From NCBI GenBank assembly GCA_041655595.1, contig JBBAFB010000129.1:1-5574 (forward strand): 5,574 bases of DNA, in the 5' to 3' direction. Every line of letters begins with the position of its first letter. Position 1 is the stretch's first letter. This document shows positions 4,777-5,574 of this stretch, one piece after another. This DNA is from JBBAFB01 sp041655595 (GTDB lineage Bacteria > Bacillota > DULZ01). The notes under the pieces are model-generated. The model was not told the DNA's origin. It ran no database searches and worked only from the letters and a program-made list of their open reading frames with translations. Position numbers and translations under genes: made by a program.

Positions 4777-5487
4777 ATGGCACGTACGGAAAGAATAGAA
4801 AGTTCTACAGGAGTCTACCATATAATGGTAAGGGGAATAAATAAGCAAAACATCTTTGTAGAAGATAGTGATTATTACAAGTATCTGAATACCCTAGGAG
4901 AATATCAAAAAGAAATATGTTTTGAACTTTATGCCTATTGCTTAATGGATAATCATTTACATTTGTTAGTCAAAGAAGGAAATGAAAAAATAGGCAATAC
5001 CATGAAACGAATAGGAGTGAGTTATGTTTCCTGGTTCAACTGGCAATATAATAGAAGCGGACATCTGTTTCAGGGAAGGTTCAAGAGTGAACCAGTGGAA
5101 GACGAAACTTATTTTTTAACCGTTCTGCGCTATATACATCAAAATCCTACTAAGGCAGGCTTAACTAAGGAATTGGAAAAATACAAATGGTCCAGTTATT
5201 ATGAATACGTTAATCAAAGTAAATTAATAGATAAAGATTTTGCCTTAAAAATTTTCTCGGAAAATAGAAATATCGCCTTAGAAAAATTCCGTGATTTTCA
5301 TCGGGAATTAAACAAGGATGTCTGCCTGGATATTGAAGAAGCAAAAAGAACACTTTCAGATAGAGATATCAAAGATTTAGTCTTAAAAAAATATGAGATT
5401 GATTTAATAAGCCTGCAAAATGTGGAAGAAAAAATACAAGATAAAATCTTATTATATCTAATGGAAAAGGAAGGGTATGTTTGGTAA
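4777..5487 (+). CDS. REP-associated tyrosine transposase (RAYT, Y1/HUH family), probably C-terminally shortened
   Basis: A 236-residue HUH single-strand DNA endonuclease of the IS200-like Y1 transposase superfamily. Such proteins nick and join REP hairpins and are usually single-copy domesticated genes rather than free insertion sequences. Start: ATG 4777 with GAGGTG 5 nt upstream; residues 10-20 (STGVYHIMVRG) match the usual N-terminus. Key features: the HUH motif at His60-Leu-His62 in YCLMDNHLHLLV, the conserved YNRSGHLFQGRFKSEPVEDETYF (91-113), and LRYIHQNPTKAG (117-128), whose Tyr119 aligns by motif with the catalytic Tyr of E. coli TnpA-REP. KWSSYYEY follows at 137-144. The catalytic set looks intact. 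Relatives that I recall continue past a LKExEG segment into an SIRQIARLTGIS helix-turn-helix; this protein stops at EKEGYVW, and no other frame restores it. Codon choice is visibly more AT-rich than in the upstream genes, as expected for acquired DNA. No terminator is seen after it. Confidence 0.92.
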   Translation: MARTERIESSTGVYHIMVRGINKQNIFVEDSDYYKYLNTLGEYQKEICFELYAYCLMDNHLHLLVKEGNEKIGNTMKRIGVSYVSWFNWQYNRSGHLFQGRFKSEPVEDETYFLTVLRYIHQNPTKAGLTKELEKYKWSSYYEYVNQSKLIDKDFALKIFSENRNIALEKFRDFHRELNKDVCLDIEEAKRTLSDRDIKDLVLKKYEIDLISLQNVEEKIQDKILLYLMEKEGYVW

Positions 5488-5574
5488 AATAAAATTACCA
5501 CAGAGCGGAAGCTAAGAATTCCCACAGTGGAAATAAAAACTCCATTGAAACATCCCCTAAAATCAGATACCCTT

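Larger units (their letters stand above)
4659..5487 (+). mobile_element. REP/RAYT unit beside the tRNA operon
   Basis: The unit comprises the tandem array, the REP-like hairpin, the promoter and the transposase gene, set 88 bases after the tRNA terminator. I find no matching hairpin on the right side up to the window end and no terminal direct repeat, so the right border is undefined and the element may be a fixed RAYT locus rather than a complete transposon. Confidence 0.6.

Noticed and set aside
4514..4783. An 89-codon reverse-strand frame with FAPHVCPPCLPPMFA
   Set aside because: It is the antisense of tRNA-Leu, the terminator and the repeat array; no start signal.
4598..4798. A 66-codon + strand frame through the G-rich array (GGQTWGANMGGKHGD-like)
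   Set aside because: It is only the 13-bp repeat cycling through three frames, without a ribosome site, and it overlaps the transposase start.
5495..5574. A right-end hairpin or terminator after the transposase
   Set aside because: CCAC/GTGG near 5521-5530 leaves a one-base loop and has no T-run, and nothing matches the left REP hairpin.

Overview
The window looks like a chromosomal segment of an anaerobic, spore-former-type Firmicute, probably Clostridia of the Peptococcaceae/Desulfotomaculum kind. This is inferred from gene content, not from a search. The pointers are an SH3b-AMIN-Amidase_3 cell-wall amidase, the rph-rdgB-yfcE(ysnB) gene order also known from Bacillus subtilis, strong AGGAGG ribosome sites, a TTG start, tRNA genes with encoded CCA, and a REP-associated transposase. 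All genes read on the + strand.

Layout. (1) Bases 2-1219 hold the 3' part of a zinc-dependent N-acetylmuramoyl-L-alanine amidase that enters from the left edge. A perfect 19-bp hairpin overlaps its stop codon. (2) Bases 1345-1878 encode a small membrane protein of the UPF0316 (DUF5698/DUF2179) family. (3) Bases 1941-3779 form a tight three-gene operon. It contains RNase PH (3' trimming of tRNA), the RdgB/HAM1 non-canonical purine NTP pyrophosphatase, and a YfcE/MJ0936 calcineurin-like phosphodiesterase. The intergenic gaps are 1 nt and a TAATG overlap, so translation is probably coupled. (4) After a weak terminator and two tandem promoters comes a six-gene tRNA operon: Gly-TCC, Arg-TCT, His-GTG, Gln-TTG, Lys-TTT and Leu-TAG (4001-4535). 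It closes with a clear intrinsic terminator (4541-4571). (5) Just downstream is a REP/RAYT element. It has a 13-bp G-rich tandem array (4659-4718) that merges into a bulged REP-like hairpin (4708-4733). The right foot of the hairpin overlaps the -35 box of a near-consensus promoter (4731-4759). The promoter drives a Y1/HUH transposase gene (4777-5487) that seems to lack the usual C-terminal helix-turn-helix. The last 87 bases (5488-5574) show no gene and no terminator that I can support.

How the parts fit. The left 3.8 kb is ordinary vertically inherited housekeeping: wall turnover, tRNA maturation, nucleotide-pool cleaning. RNase PH and the tRNA operon are functionally related, but the tRNA operon has its own promoters. 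The accessory part is the RAYT locus behind the tRNA array. Its most interesting features are the G-quadruplex-capable repeat array and the hairpin fused to the transposase promoter, which together suggest autoregulation. I see no CRISPR array, no defence system and no clear new multi-gene system.
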